Under the pieces are notes generated by a model, which saw only the letters and a program-made list of their open reading frames with translations, had not been told where the DNA came from and ran no database searches. From Anaerobacillus alkaliphilus (GTDB taxonomy: Bacteria; Bacillota; Bacilli; Bacillales; Anaerobacillaceae): 64,000 nucleotides of DNA. Within the stretch, counting starts at the first letter, position 1. Each line of letters begins with the position of its first letter. Positions 38,656 through 47,954 of the stretch are shown piece after piece. The translations under genes and the position numbers were made by a program. The DNA is taken from positions 248,001-312,000 of the forward strand of contig NZ_QOUX01000046.1 in NCBI RefSeq assembly GCF_004116265.1. Direction: 5' to 3'.

Positions 38656-40032
38656 TTAGATTGGCCCAATGGTAATTTCACTATTCTCTAGATAAACTTT
38701 CACTTGTTGATGGTGAGAGATAATCTTTCTCCGGTATTTACCAAAATAAACATCTACGTTAGCAAACACTTGTTTTTCAATCATTATCTCCGAATGACCA
38801 TTGTCAGAGTAAACCTCTTTGAAATCTTCCAATTTTCCCTTGGCTTCAAGCATTGTTTCAGTTGTTAAGGTTATTGTATTACGTACTCGTAACTTCATTA
38901 TCTTTTCACTTGGTGATAAAGGAGACAATTTTTCTTTCTCCGATAAATTCGTTAAAAGTAGATGTAGTTTTTTTAAGTCCTCTTCTGCTTTCTTATAATT
39001 ATGACTGTATAACTTTTCTTTGTTTAACATTTCTTGATGCACACCTAAATATAAAGTAGTTTTCGTATTGTGTGCGTTTCCAACTTCTTTAACAAAAATA
39101 TTCTTTCCAGCAGAGATATCCCCACCGACAATATTGCCTTTCCCCTTATGGCAATATACATTACCACCAGCTTGGATTTTACTATGTAAAATTGATTGAG
39201 TGACATTAACATCACCCTCTACCTCAACAATTCCTTGGTTTATAAAGGAAGTATGAAGATCTCCAGTCGCTCTTATTAAACCTTTTCCTTGTCCTACGAT
39301 CCCCGCAGATACAAAGATAGCTCCCTCTGAAATTAACGTGGCACTTTCAACAGTCCCATGTATTCTTATATCCCCTTTTGAGCGTATTTCAAAACCAGCA
39401 GGAACATTTCCTCTTATATTCACGCTACCGACAAAATCAATATTACCGGTTTTTAAATCTAAGTCCCCATTTACCTCAAACAAGGGATATACATGGATGA
39501 TCTTTGGTTCCACAGACATTTGCCCATCAATCGTTGCATACAGAGAATTCTCCTCGATACGAGTGTTTTTTCCTGGGCGAAAACGAAAGTCTTTACCTGG
39601 CTTTGCAACTATTTCTTCTCCAAAAATATTAGTTCCTGATACTCCACTTGTGGCAGGGATTTTTTCACCGATTAGCTGACCATGGGTGACTGATGGTATA
39701 CTAATTACTTGTTTTAGATCCACTTTTCTAAGGTCATCCCTATTCTTTACTTCTTTCAGGGTAGGGAATATTGGATTTAATCTAGCATCAGTACCGTTAA
39801 CAGGGTTAACCCCTTCTGCAATTATGAGTGGGTGATTATTGCTATCAGCCAACATAGCCTTCTCAAGTTGTTCCTCTTTGACACCAAAGACAATGCCGTG
39901 TTCCTTTATGAACAGTTTTAGCTCGTCTACTGTAATATTGGTTTCTTCGTCTATACGAACTTTTTGGATTAACGTAGCTTGCATCCTTTGCTTATCAATC
40001 TGTATTTCATAATATTCATCTATTGCATTCAT
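38656..40032 (-). CDS. fapA: FapA family protein (DUF342)
   Basis: 458 residues. The C-terminal two-thirds is a parallel beta-helix-like DUF342/FapA core rich in repeats such as GSVNIRGNVPAGFEIRSKGD and GDVNVTQSILHSKIQAGG, with a helical region near 340-400. The N-terminus (MNAIDEYYEIQI) leads into a domain ending about 160 with GEKIPATSGVSGTNIFGE. FapA-type proteins are polymer-like, and have been linked in other bacteria to flagellar or polar assembly. Located between sigD and the small unknown gene. Absent from the B. subtilis fla/che operon. Confidence 0.85.
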   Translation of the reverse strand: MNAIDEYYEIQIDKQRMQATLIQKVRIDEETNITVDELKLFIKEHGIVFGVKEEQLEKAMLADSNNHPLIIAEGVNPVNGTDARLNPIFPTLKEVKNRDDLRKVDLKQVISIPSVTHGQLIGEKIPATSGVSGTNIFGEEIVAKPGKDFRFRPGKNTRIEENSLYATIDGQMSVEPKIIHVYPLFEVNGDLDLKTGNIDFVGSVNIRGNVPAGFEIRSKGDIRIHGTVESATLISEGAIFVSAGIVGQGKGLIRATGDLHTSFINQGIVEVEGDVNVTQSILHSKIQAGGNVYCHKGKGNIVGGDISAGKNIFVKEVGNAHNTKTTLYLGVHQEMLNKEKLYSHNYKKAEEDLKKLHLLLTNLSEKEKLSPLSPSEKIMKLRVRNTITLTTETMLEAKGKLEDFKEVYSDNGHSEIMIEKQVFANVDVYFGKYRRKIISHHQQVKVYLENSEITIGPI

Positions 40033-40084
40033 TTACATCAATCTCCTCACCCGAACTAGCTAAGGAAAGAACTAGATATTACAT

Positions 40085-40849
40085 CTATCTCTTTCCTTTT
40101 GAAAACACTTGTTTCAGTCGAAAAAGGGCTTTAGAGTGAATTTGTGAAATTCTCGAAGTCGACAGACCCATAATTTGACCAATCTCTGTTAACGTTAGTT
40201 CTTCAAAGTAAAATAAGCTGATGACAAGTTGCTCTTTATCGTTCAAACTTTCAATAATCTGAACAAGCTCTTCTTGTGTGTTTTTTTTGACCATTTGCTC
40301 TTCTGGATTTAGAGTACTCTTATCCATAAGGGTGTTTTTAAATGTTTCATCTCTTTTAGAATCATTTGGTTTTTCATCAATTGAGAGCATGTTGGCTACA
40401 AAGCTTTCAGTCATCACTTGTAACACATCTTCTTCAGTGAGATCAAGTGATTCAGCAACTTCTTTAGCTGTTACATAACGCCCATTCGTTTGCTCTAATT
40501 TTTCAATTGTTGCTTCGACCTTTTTTGAACGTTCTCTTAGTGATCTAGGTAACCAATCCTCTTGTCTTAGACCGTCAATAATTGATCCTCTAATACGAAA
40601 GGAAGCATAGGTATCAAATTTTAGTTCTCGAGTGTAATCAAATTTCTCAAGTGCATCATAAAGCCCCAGGAGAGCATGACTTTTTAAGTCTTCTTTATTT
40701 ACATTGCGCGGGAGACCAACAGAAATACGTTGAACATGGTAATCTACGAGAGGTAGATATACTCTAATTAGTTCATCACATGCTTCAATATCCCGTTGCT
40801 CGATCCATTTCTTCCAAATTAAATCCTCTTTTTCCTTTGTTTGAGGCAT
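40085..40849 (-). CDS. sigD: RNA polymerase sigma factor SigD (FliA/WhiG family)
   Basis: Sigma-28 type factor directing late flagellar, chemotaxis and autolysin genes. 254 residues with region 2 (SHALLGLYDALEKFDYTRELKFDTYASFRIRG-type segment), region 3 and the region 4 helix-turn-helix LTLTEIGQIMGLSTSRISQIH. Position near the 3' end of the fla/che operon matches B. subtilis, where distance from the promoter sets the motile/non-motile switch. An 11-bp gap separates it from the preceding membrane gene. Confidence 0.96.
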   Translation of the reverse strand: MPQTKEKEDLIWKKWIEQRDIEACDELIRVYLPLVDYHVQRISVGLPRNVNKEDLKSHALLGLYDALEKFDYTRELKFDTYASFRIRGSIIDGLRQEDWLPRSLRERSKKVEATIEKLEQTNGRYVTAKEVAESLDLTEEDVLQVMTESFVANMLSIDEKPNDSKRDETFKNTLMDKSTLNPEEQMVKKNTQEELVQIIESLNDKEQLVISLFYFEELTLTEIGQIMGLSTSRISQIHSKALFRLKQVFSKGKR

Positions 40850-40860
40850 TTTCGTCCTCC

Positions 40861-41175
40861 TTAATCATTTATAAGATCTTTCACGTACTTGCTAGCTTGC
40901 TCAATATCATCTTTGGAATACTGTAACTTTCGCGTAGCTTCTTCTTGTTTATTTTCTTCAATTTGTGAAATATCAACCATTTCAGTTTCAACTTCTTTTG
41001 TTGCTACCATCAAAAGCCAGCGTAATAAATAAGTAACTAGATAAAAAAACAAAAATGCAAAACAAGCACGAAAGATAGAAGTAACAACTGTATTTGTTGA
41101 ATAAGATCCTATAAATACTAATAAAAATGCGAAAATACTAATAACAATATTGATTTTCCAAGAACCGAAAAACAT
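40861..41175 (-). CDS. Small membrane protein between cheD and sigD, unknown function
   Basis: 104 residues with two membrane helices (about 9-27 and 33-57) and a charged, helical cytoplasmic tail rich in Glu and Gln. The start overlaps the cheD stop by one base, so the two are coupled. No recognised domain. B. subtilis has no gene here. Possible roles include modulating SigD, chemoreceptors or the motor, but this rests on position alone. Confidence 0.75.
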   Translation of the reverse strand: MFFGSWKINIVISIFAFLLVFIGSYSTNTVVTSIFRACFAFLFFYLVTYLLRWLLMVATKEVETEMVDISQIEENKQEEATRKLQYSKDDIEQASKYVKDLIND

Positions 41176-41666
41176 TAGATTTCTGAAACTCCTTGGCTCA
41201 CTGTCCTTATTGACAGTTTACTTGTAAGTGGGTCAAATTCAATCGTTCTGCCACTGGTACCACCAACATCTTCAGCAACAATCCGAATTCTCAACTCTTT
41301 TAGCTTTTCTTTAACAGCTTCTACATTACGTGGACCTATTCTCATCATTTCACTAGTTGATGAAAACTTAAACATTTGTGAACCACCTGCTAGCTTTGCT
41401 TTAAGTAAGGCTTGATTTACTCCCATCTTTAAAAGCTTTTCTAACAGCACATCTAATGCTGTATCAGCATATTTTGCTTTATTAATTAACTCTGCTTTAC
41501 CTAACGACGAATTAGGTAGCATTACATGTGCCATACCACAGATGTTCGTCGTTTCATCGTAGATTACAACTCCTACACAAGAACCCAAACCTGACGTACG
41601 AATTTTTTGAGGGGATGTTGCCACATTTAAATCAGCCATACCAACTTTAACAACTTCCATCATCAA
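41175..41666 (-). CDS. cheD: Chemoreceptor glutamine deamidase CheD
   Basis: Deamidates receptor glutamines and binds CheC to stimulate CheY-P dephosphorylation. 163 residues with the catalytic Cys30 in GLGSCVGV and His47 in GMAHVMLP. The reading frame overlaps the end of cheC by 20 bp; GGAG lies 9 nt before the first of three consecutive ATG codons. CheC and CheD pair as partners in B. subtilis. Confidence 0.94.
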   Translation of the reverse strand: MMMEVVKVGMADLNVATSPQKIRTSGLGSCVGVVIYDETTNICGMAHVMLPNSSLGKAELINKAKYADTALDVLLEKLLKMGVNQALLKAKLAGGSQMFKFSSTSEMMRIGPRNVEAVKEKLKELRIRIVAEDVGGTSGRTIEFDPLTSKLSIRTVSQGVSEI

Positions 41667-42297
41667 TCGATACTCCTAATGCTCGAAAAATAATCTCGTA
41701 TGAGTCCGGATCTGGCAGTAAAAAAAAGTGACCTGATGTTTTTTGAGAGTATACATCAACTTTTTCTAGAATTTCAGTTTCAATGACAATTGCATAATCT
41801 CCCACTTGTGAAAGCTCTAATAAGCCATAACTTAAAATCGCTATCGCCATATCTACACTTAATGCAGGGACTGATGGTTGTAAATTAAGCTTCGTTAAAT
41901 CTGAAAATGCTGATAAATAAGAGCCAGCTAAAATATTGCCAACCTCTTGTAAAGCTGATAAGCCCAACTCTTGAAAAGGAGGAGAATTCAAGTCAAATTG
42001 CTGGTCTCCTGTTAAGTAACGAATGAGATTTGTCGCCTCGTTAACAGGTAACATAAAAAACATGTTACCTGGGGCTTCTCCTTCAATTCTTAGAAAAATT
42101 GCCGCTACTACATTATCTGAACCACCAACTAATTCAGTAATCTCTTCAAAAGAAACAACCCTTACAGCCGGGACCTTCATATCAATCGTTTTATTTAATA
42201 ATTTTGATAAGGCTGTAGCTGCGTGGCCAGCACCAATATTTCCTACCTCTTTTAATATATCCAAATGGTATGGTTGAATCCGATTAATAAAGTACAT
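41647..42297 (-). CDS. cheC: CheY-P phosphatase CheC
   Basis: 216 residues with two CheC/CheX active-site segments: [19 protein letters not shown] near 14-32 and [19 protein letters not shown] near 115-133, each carrying the Glu and Asn needed for CheY-P hydrolysis. It works with CheD for adaptation. The start overlaps the cheW stop by one base (TAATG) and the end overlaps cheD. Confidence 0.94.
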   Translation of the reverse strand: MYFINRIQPYHLDILKEVGNIGAGHAATALSKLLNKTIDMKVPAVRVVSFEEITELVGGSDNVVAAIFLRIEGEAPGNMFFMLPVNEATNLIRYLTGDQQFDLNSPPFQELGLSALQEVGNILAGSYLSAFSDLTKLNLQPSVPALSVDMAIAILSYGLLELSQVGDYAIVIETEILEKVDVYSQKTSGHFFLLPDPDSYEIIFRALGVSIDDGSC

Positions 42298-42767
42298 TAG
42301 GCGTTTGCCTCTAATTCCTTCAAATCTTTTGGATTTAATACTTTATCTAAATTTAGTAAAATCAGAAGACGCTTGTCCATTTTAGCTACGCCGCGCAGGT
42401 ACTCTGCTTCTAAGCCACCCACTACTTGAGGTGGAGGTTCTACTAATTCAGTAGGTATATCTACCACGTCATTTGCAGCATCAACAATTAAACCTACCTC
42501 CATACTTCCTACAGCAACGATGATGATTCTTGTACTTTCCGATGAAACAATCTCCTCAATCCCAAAGCGATTTCGTAAATCAATAATAGGGGTTACAACA
42601 CCTCGTAAATTAATAACACCTTTCACAAATTCTGTAGTTCTTGGGACGCGAGTAATATGCTGCATACGTTCTATAGAGCGTACTTGTTCAACTTCCACTC
42701 CATATTCTTCATCTTTTAGTTGAAAGACAATGACTTTTAAATCATTGCTTTGATTTGCCTCATTCAT
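42297..42767 (-). CDS. cheW: Chemotaxis adaptor CheW
   Basis: Links CheA to chemoreceptors. 156 residues, a double SH3-like barrel: KVIVFQLKDEEYGVEVEQV, then RVPRTTEFVKGVINLRGVVTPIIDL and the VVDIPTELVEPPP segment. The ATG at 42767 follows AGGAGGT by 5 nt; an in-frame start at 42791 precedes that site. It lies between cheA and cheC with a one-base overlap. Confidence 0.95.
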   Translation of the reverse strand: MNEANQSNDLKVIVFQLKDEEYGVEVEQVRSIERMQHITRVPRTTEFVKGVINLRGVVTPIIDLRNRFGIEEIVSSESTRIIIVAVGSMEVGLIVDAANDVVDIPTELVEPPPQVVGGLEAEYLRGVAKMDKRLLILLNLDKVLNPKDLKELEANA

Positions 42768-42805
42768 AAAGAACCTCCTACCATGTGTCATTTTTTAACT
42801 TCAGG

Positions 42806-44842
42806 CTACTTAATTAAGGCATTGCAATCAACAATTAATGCAACTTGTCCATCACCTAAAATAGTTGCTCCTGAAATAGCAAAAACATTTGTTAAATAGT
42901 TACCCAATGATTTAAGAACGATTTCTTGTTGTCCGATAAATGAGTCAACAACTAACCCTGCCATCTTTGCTCCTTTACGAACTATAACAATCGAATGGTA
43001 AACATCTTCTTCTCGAGTTTTAGGAACCTCAAAGAAGTCAGTTAGGTTAATTAAAGGAACGACGCTTCCTCGGAAGTCAATCACTTTTTGATTATGAGCA
43101 GCAAGGATATCTTCATTTTTTACGATTGCAGTTTCAATAATAGATGATAGAGGAATTGCATATTTTTCACTTTGAACTTCTACTAACATAACTGAAATAA
43201 TCGATAATGTTAATGGTAGTTGAATTGAAAATGTCGTTCCCTCTCCTAAAACAGAATCTACGGTAACATTTCCACCTAAAGATTCAATTTTGCTCTTTAC
43301 GACATCTAACCCTACACCTCTTCCAGAAACATCAGTAATCTGGTCTGCAGTACTTAGGCCAGATGCAAATAGTAATTCATACACTTGCTTGTCTGTTAGG
43401 TTTTTGCTATTTTCAGTGGAAACTACACCGCTTGCTATAGCCTTCTTAAGTACTTTTTCACGGTTAATTCCAGCCCCATTATCTGAAACCTCGATGAATA
43501 CATGATTTCCACTATGGTATGCCTTTAATGTGATACTTCCCTCTTCTGGTTTCCCATTGCTCAGGCGTTTTTCTGGTGTTTCTATGCCATGGTCAATTGA
43601 GTTTCTAAGTAAATGGACTAACGGGTCACCAATTTCATCAATAACTGTACGGTCTAACTCCGTTTCAGCACCAACAATTTCTAAGTTTACTTTTTTCTTT
43701 AAGTCTTTTGCTAAACCACGAACCATTCTTGGGAAACGGTTAAAGACTTGATCTACAGGAACCATTCTCATATTTAAGATAATACTTTGAAGATCACCAG
43801 AAATCCTTGACATATGTTCTACGGTTTCTGTTAATTCAGAGCTTTTTAGGTCACGAGCAATCTGCTCTAATCTACCACGATCAATAACAAGTTCCTCAAA
43901 AAGGTTCATCAAAATGTCAAGTCTTTCAATATTCACACGGATTGTTTTATTTCCTGATGGATTAGATTTTTCATCTGATTTCGTTTGAACAGCTTCAGTC
44001 ACTTCAGAGACTTCTGTTTCTTCAATTGTTACTTCCTCTACAGTAGTAAGAGACAAGTTGGTTTTATAGGCCTCTGTATCAAATGATGCTACTTGAACAT
44101 TATCAACCTCTGAAACTTTTAGAATACGATTTCTAACCTCATCGTTAGATACTTTTGTAATAAGCGTCACTGTAAAATCTGAGTCAAAGTTTTCTTCCTC
44201 AAGTGAGTCCACAGTAGGAGTAGATTTGATCACTTCACCAATTTGTTCAAGTACCTCAAACACCATAAAGACTCTAGCTGCTTTTAAAATACAATCTTCT
44301 CTGAGAGAAATTGTCACTTGAAAGGCATGAAATCCTTGTTCTTGTGCTTGTGTTAATACAGTTACTTCAAAATCATCGTATATTTCTGTGGTACCTGATG
44401 AACTTTTTACTACTTCAACCGTTGCGGCTACTTCATCAGAAATTGGATTTCCTTTTAGTTGTTCACCTTTTTCAATTTTTTCTAGCATCGTAACAACTTT
44501 CGTGACATTTCGTTTTCCATCTCCACCACTTGCAATTGATAAAACCATTGCTTCTAAGTCATCTACTGACTCAAAAACAACATCCAAAATCTCACTTGTA
44601 ACAGAAATTTTATGGTTTCTAATACCATCAAGTACGTTCTCCATAATATGTGTTAAGCTTGCTAGATCTTCATACCCCATTGTAGCAGCCATACCCTTTA
44701 ACGTATGAGCAGAACGGAAAATTTCATTAACAATGGCAACATTTTGGGGATCATTTTCAAGTTTTAACAAGTTATCATTCATCGCTTGCAGATGTTCTTT
44801 ACTCTCATCAATAAACATATCTAAATATTGATTTTTATCCAC
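42806..44842 (-). CDS. cheA: Chemotaxis histidine kinase CheA
   Basis: Receptor-coupled kinase phosphorylating CheY and CheB. 678 residues: a P1 HPt domain with His46 in FRSAHTLKG, a CheY-binding P2 region, the P3 dimer helices (about 300-340), a P4 kinase domain with HLLRNSIDHGIE, DNGAGINREKVL and GRGVGLDVV, and a C-terminal CheW-like P5. Thirteen bp from cheB. Confidence 0.97.
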   Translation of the reverse strand: MDKNQYLDMFIDESKEHLQAMNDNLLKLENDPQNVAIVNEIFRSAHTLKGMAATMGYEDLASLTHIMENVLDGIRNHKISVTSEILDVVFESVDDLEAMVLSIASGGDGKRNVTKVVTMLEKIEKGEQLKGNPISDEVAATVEVVKSSSGTTEIYDDFEVTVLTQAQEQGFHAFQVTISLREDCILKAARVFMVFEVLEQIGEVIKSTPTVDSLEEENFDSDFTVTLITKVSNDEVRNRILKVSEVDNVQVASFDTEAYKTNLSLTTVEEVTIEETEVSEVTEAVQTKSDEKSNPSGNKTIRVNIERLDILMNLFEELVIDRGRLEQIARDLKSSELTETVEHMSRISGDLQSIILNMRMVPVDQVFNRFPRMVRGLAKDLKKKVNLEIVGAETELDRTVIDEIGDPLVHLLRNSIDHGIETPEKRLSNGKPEEGSITLKAYHSGNHVFIEVSDNGAGINREKVLKKAIASGVVSTENSKNLTDKQVYELLFASGLSTADQITDVSGRGVGLDVVKSKIESLGGNVTVDSVLGEGTTFSIQLPLTLSIISVMLVEVQSEKYAIPLSSIIETAIVKNEDILAAHNQKVIDFRGSVVPLINLTDFFEVPKTREEDVYHSIVIVRKGAKMAGLVVDSFIGQQEIVLKSLGNYLTNVFAISGATILGDGQVALIVDCNALIK

Positions 44843-44854
44843 AACATAACCTCC

Positions 44855-45913
44855 CTATTGGCAATACTTTTCTATACTAGCAGCAATGGCATCAAGATGA
44901 ACAACTTCATCAACTGTATTTGTCTTAATGGCGGAACGAGGCATTCCAAAGACAACTGCTGACTCTTCTGCTTCTGCTATCGCAACTACATCGGTAGTAT
45001 CTTTCAATTTTAATAATCCTTTTGAACCATCTGAACCCATTCCTGTCATGATCACTGTAACAATCGAATAATTGCTAATGTTAGCCAAGGAGGTTAACAT
45101 CGTATCAACTGATGGACGATGACCGTTTTCAGGTGGCGATTGATCCAATTGAAGCACTAATGATGTTCCTACGTTTCTTATTTTCAAATGGTATCCACCA
45201 GGTGCTATATAGGCAACTCCTCTTTTTACTACCTCACCATCTTCTGCTTCTTTGACAGTTAGTTTTGATAGACTATTGAGACGAGTTGCTAGTGATTTGG
45301 TAAATCCTGCTGGCATATGTTGTACAATGAATACTGGTGCATTTAGGTCTTCAGGAAGTTTAGATAAAACTTGCTGTAATGCCTTTGGTCCACCTGTAGA
45401 AGTACCGATGGCAACGATCTTTTTATAGAGTAATTTTTTTTGAGCTTTTATTTCTAACGGTCTAGGCTTTTTCACTATTTCTAGCTCTCTCTTATTATGA
45501 GGTACTAGTTTTGTAAGCTTAATAGATGCTGCAAGAAGAACTTTTTCAATAAGCTCATCTTGTACTTTATGCAAATCTAGTGAAATTGCTCCAGAAGGTT
45601 TTGTAATAAAGTCTACAGCGCCATAGGACATAGCTAATACAGTATTCTCTGCTCCTTCTTTCGTTGTACTACTAACCATTATGACAGGTTTAGGAGAATG
45701 TTGCATAATTTCTTTTAAGGCTTCTATACCATTCATGATAGGCATTTCAACATCTAAAGTAACGACATCAGGCTCTAGCTGTTGAATTTTTTCAAGGGCA
45801 TCCTGACCATTTCTTGCTGTTCCGATGACTTGAATTCGTTGATCCGCTTGTAAAAGATCTGTTATGATCTTTCTCATAAATGCAGAGTCATCTACTACGA
45901 GTACTCGAACCAA
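44855..45913 (-). CDS. cheB: Chemoreceptor methylesterase/deamidase CheB
   Basis: Response-regulated esterase removing receptor methyl groups. 352 residues: a receiver domain with Asp54 and a C-terminal catalytic domain with Ser172 in GTSTGGPKAL, His199 in VQHMPAGF and Asp in GMGSDGSKG. The gene starts at a TTG (45913) with AAAGGGGGAG upstream, giving MVRVLVVDDS. It lies between flhG and cheA. Confidence 0.96.
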   Translation of the reverse strand: MVRVLVVDDSAFMRKIITDLLQADQRIQVIGTARNGQDALEKIQQLEPDVVTLDVEMPIMNGIEALKEIMQHSPKPVIMVSSTTKEGAENTVLAMSYGAVDFITKPSGAISLDLHKVQDELIEKVLLAASIKLTKLVPHNKRELEIVKKPRPLEIKAQKKLLYKKIVAIGTSTGGPKALQQVLSKLPEDLNAPVFIVQHMPAGFTKSLATRLNSLSKLTVKEAEDGEVVKRGVAYIAPGGYHLKIRNVGTSLVLQLDQSPPENGHRPSVDTMLTSLANISNYSIVTVIMTGMGSDGSKGLLKLKDTTDVVAIAEAEESAVVFGMPRSAIKTNTVDEVVHLDAIAASIEKYCQ

Positions 45914-45928
45914 GTTTTCACTCCCCCT

Positions 45929-46792
45929 TTAAGATAAGTATTTTTTAATTTTACTTATAAATGCTGAAAAAGGCGGGGTTGATACTTCTTCTCTTGTTAC
46001 TCCTGTAAATTTAGTTACAATCTCTCGTATTGCCTGACTTGGCTTACTAGAGGGAGCTTGGAGAATAAAGGGTTTTTGTGCCTTTACTGCTTTTAAGACG
46101 CTTGGATCATTTGGAATAATTCCTAATAATGAGATATCTTTTTGCAAAAATTGACTTGTTACCAATTTTAAATTTTCAAAAGTTTTCTTACCTTCAGAAG
46201 GAGTTTCACTTCGATTGACTAACACTTGAATCGGGATTTCCTGATCTTTTAATTGGATATACTTTACCATAGCATACGCATCTGTGACCGACGTAGGTTC
46301 AGGTGTAGTTACAACAATGATTTCATTTGCTGAAAGAATAAAATGTAGGCTATCCTTAGAAACACCAGCCCCCATATCAAAAATAATATAGTCGTATTTT
46401 CCACTAATTAATTCTAGTTGTTGTAGGAACCTTGATATTTTACGCGGGTTAAGTTGAAACATCGAAGAAAACCCGGTACCACCAGCAATAAAGGAAAGCT
46501 TTTCAGGGCCTTCTTCAATAATGTCCCAGATTGATAAGTCTTTTTCAATCATGTCAACAATTGTAAATTTCGAGGAGACTCCCATTAAAATATCTACATT
46601 GGCCATACCGATATCTAAATCAAACAAAACAACTTTTTTCCCTGCCTTCGTAAGTTCTATGGCAAAGTTCAGTGAAAAATTAGATTTTCCAACGCCACCT
46701 TTACCACTTACTACCGCTAGAACTTTTGTGTTTTTAGGTGTTTCACTGGCCATTTGGAGCATCTGGCGTAAATTTTTTGCTTGATCATTCAT
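45929..46792 (-). CDS. flhG: Flagellum site-determining ATPase FlhG (YlxH)
   Basis: MinD-type ATPase controlling flagellar number and position together with FlhF. 287 residues with the deviant Walker A VVSGKGGVGKSNFSLN and the DLDIGMANVDIL and FDMGAGVSKDS segments. I chose the ATG at 46792: GAGGT lies 8 nt before it and it overlaps flhF by 8 bp. An in-frame TTG at 46801 would add three residues. B. subtilis FlhG (YlxH) also primes C-ring assembly by binding FliY. Confidence 0.93.
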   Translation of the reverse strand: MNDQAKNLRQMLQMASETPKNTKVLAVVSGKGGVGKSNFSLNFAIELTKAGKKVVLFDLDIGMANVDILMGVSSKFTIVDMIEKDLSIWDIIEEGPEKLSFIAGGTGFSSMFQLNPRKISRFLQQLELISGKYDYIIFDMGAGVSKDSLHFILSANEIIVVTTPEPTSVTDAYAMVKYIQLKDQEIPIQVLVNRSETPSEGKKTFENLKLVTSQFLQKDISLLGIIPNDPSVLKAVKAQKPFILQAPSSKPSQAIREIVTKFTGVTREEVSTPPFSAFISKIKKYLS

Positions 46793-47954
46793 GATTTTCA
46801 ACCTCGATTAGACTATTTACTATTTCTTCAATAGAGCCTTCTACTATATCGTCAGGTACACTTTGTCCATTTGTAATGTAGGATACTCCTACCCCATATT
46901 CATAGACTAGGTTAATCATTGCGCCTCGTGAAAATGTTTCATCTTTTTTCGTAAAGATTACTTTATTTATGTTAATCTTCGAAAATTGCTCATATATTGT
47001 AGCCATATCACGGTATTTAGATGCTAACGATAATACTAAATAAGTCTCCATCTCTTCATCGAAATCAATGACCTTCTTAAGTTCATCAATATACAATTGA
47101 TTTAAAAAGTTTCTTCCTGCAGAATCAACTAATACTAAATCGTAATTAGCTAGTTTTTCTTTTGCTTTTTTAAAATCTTCAACAGAATAGGCGACTTCTA
47201 CTGGTACATTTAAAATTTTTGCGTAAGTCTTTAGCTGTTCAATAGCCGCAATTCGGAACGTATCAGTTGTAATAAAAGCTACTTTTTTATGATGCTTTAA
47301 CATACAATGGGCAGCAATTTTTGCAATCGTCGTTGTTTTCCCCACTCCGGTTGGACCAACCAAATTGAGAAACTTCTTATTAAAGGTAAATCCACCCATC
47401 TCGGACGATGCGATGGTTGTAGAAAGGACTTCCTTTGCCCACTCTAATGCTTCAGTCTTAGTAATATTATCCTTATCTTGAATATACCACTTCTTCAACA
47501 ATTTTTTCATTACTTCAATTCGAATGTTCGGTGACATATCTTGATCAATAAATAGTTGATTGACCTTTTTTAAGACGCCGGGATAATCATCAAATTGTGT
47601 AGCAATAGAACTTGATATTCCATTAACAATGCTTTTTAGTTCTTTCACTTCTTTTTCAAGTTTGTCATCGTTAGTAACGGTAACCTTTGTTTCTTTTGGA
47701 GCCGATTGTTGGGATACTGCAGCGGTTTTCGGACTTATCTTTGGTTGTGGTTTCTGCTTAGGTGCTGATCTTCTAACTGTTGGAGCAGTATCTACTGCTG
47801 CGATTACTTCAATATTTTTTTTGGTAAAGAATCCTAAAAATCCACCCGTTTCTATTTCTTTCGAATTTAAGATAACAGCCTCGCTACCTAGTTCCACACG
47901 GATTTGCTTCATCGCTTCTGACATTGACTTGGCTATAAATTTTTTTACCTTCAC
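46785..47954 (-). CDS. flhF: Signal-recognition-type GTPase FlhF
   Basis: SRP-family GTPase that marks flagellar sites; activated by FlhG. 389 residues: a basic N-terminal domain (about 1-55), a low-complexity linker rich in Lys, Ala and Pro (about 55-95), the N helices and a G domain with VGPTGVGKTTTIAKI (199-213), VLVDSAGRN and FTKKDETFSRG. Starts at a GTG sharing bases with the flhA stop (TAGTG). Confidence 0.95.
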   Translation of the reverse strand: MKVKKFIAKSMSEAMKQIRVELGSEAVILNSKEIETGGFLGFFTKKNIEVIAAVDTAPTVRRSAPKQKPQPKISPKTAAVSQQSAPKETKVTVTNDDKLEKEVKELKSIVNGISSSIATQFDDYPGVLKKVNQLFIDQDMSPNIRIEVMKKLLKKWYIQDKDNITKTEALEWAKEVLSTTIASSEMGGFTFNKKFLNLVGPTGVGKTTTIAKIAAHCMLKHHKKVAFITTDTFRIAAIEQLKTYAKILNVPVEVAYSVEDFKKAKEKLANYDLVLVDSAGRNFLNQLYIDELKKVIDFDEEMETYLVLSLASKYRDMATIYEQFSKININKVIFTKKDETFSRGAMINLVYEYGVGVSYITNGQSVPDDIVEGSIEEIVNSLIEVENHE

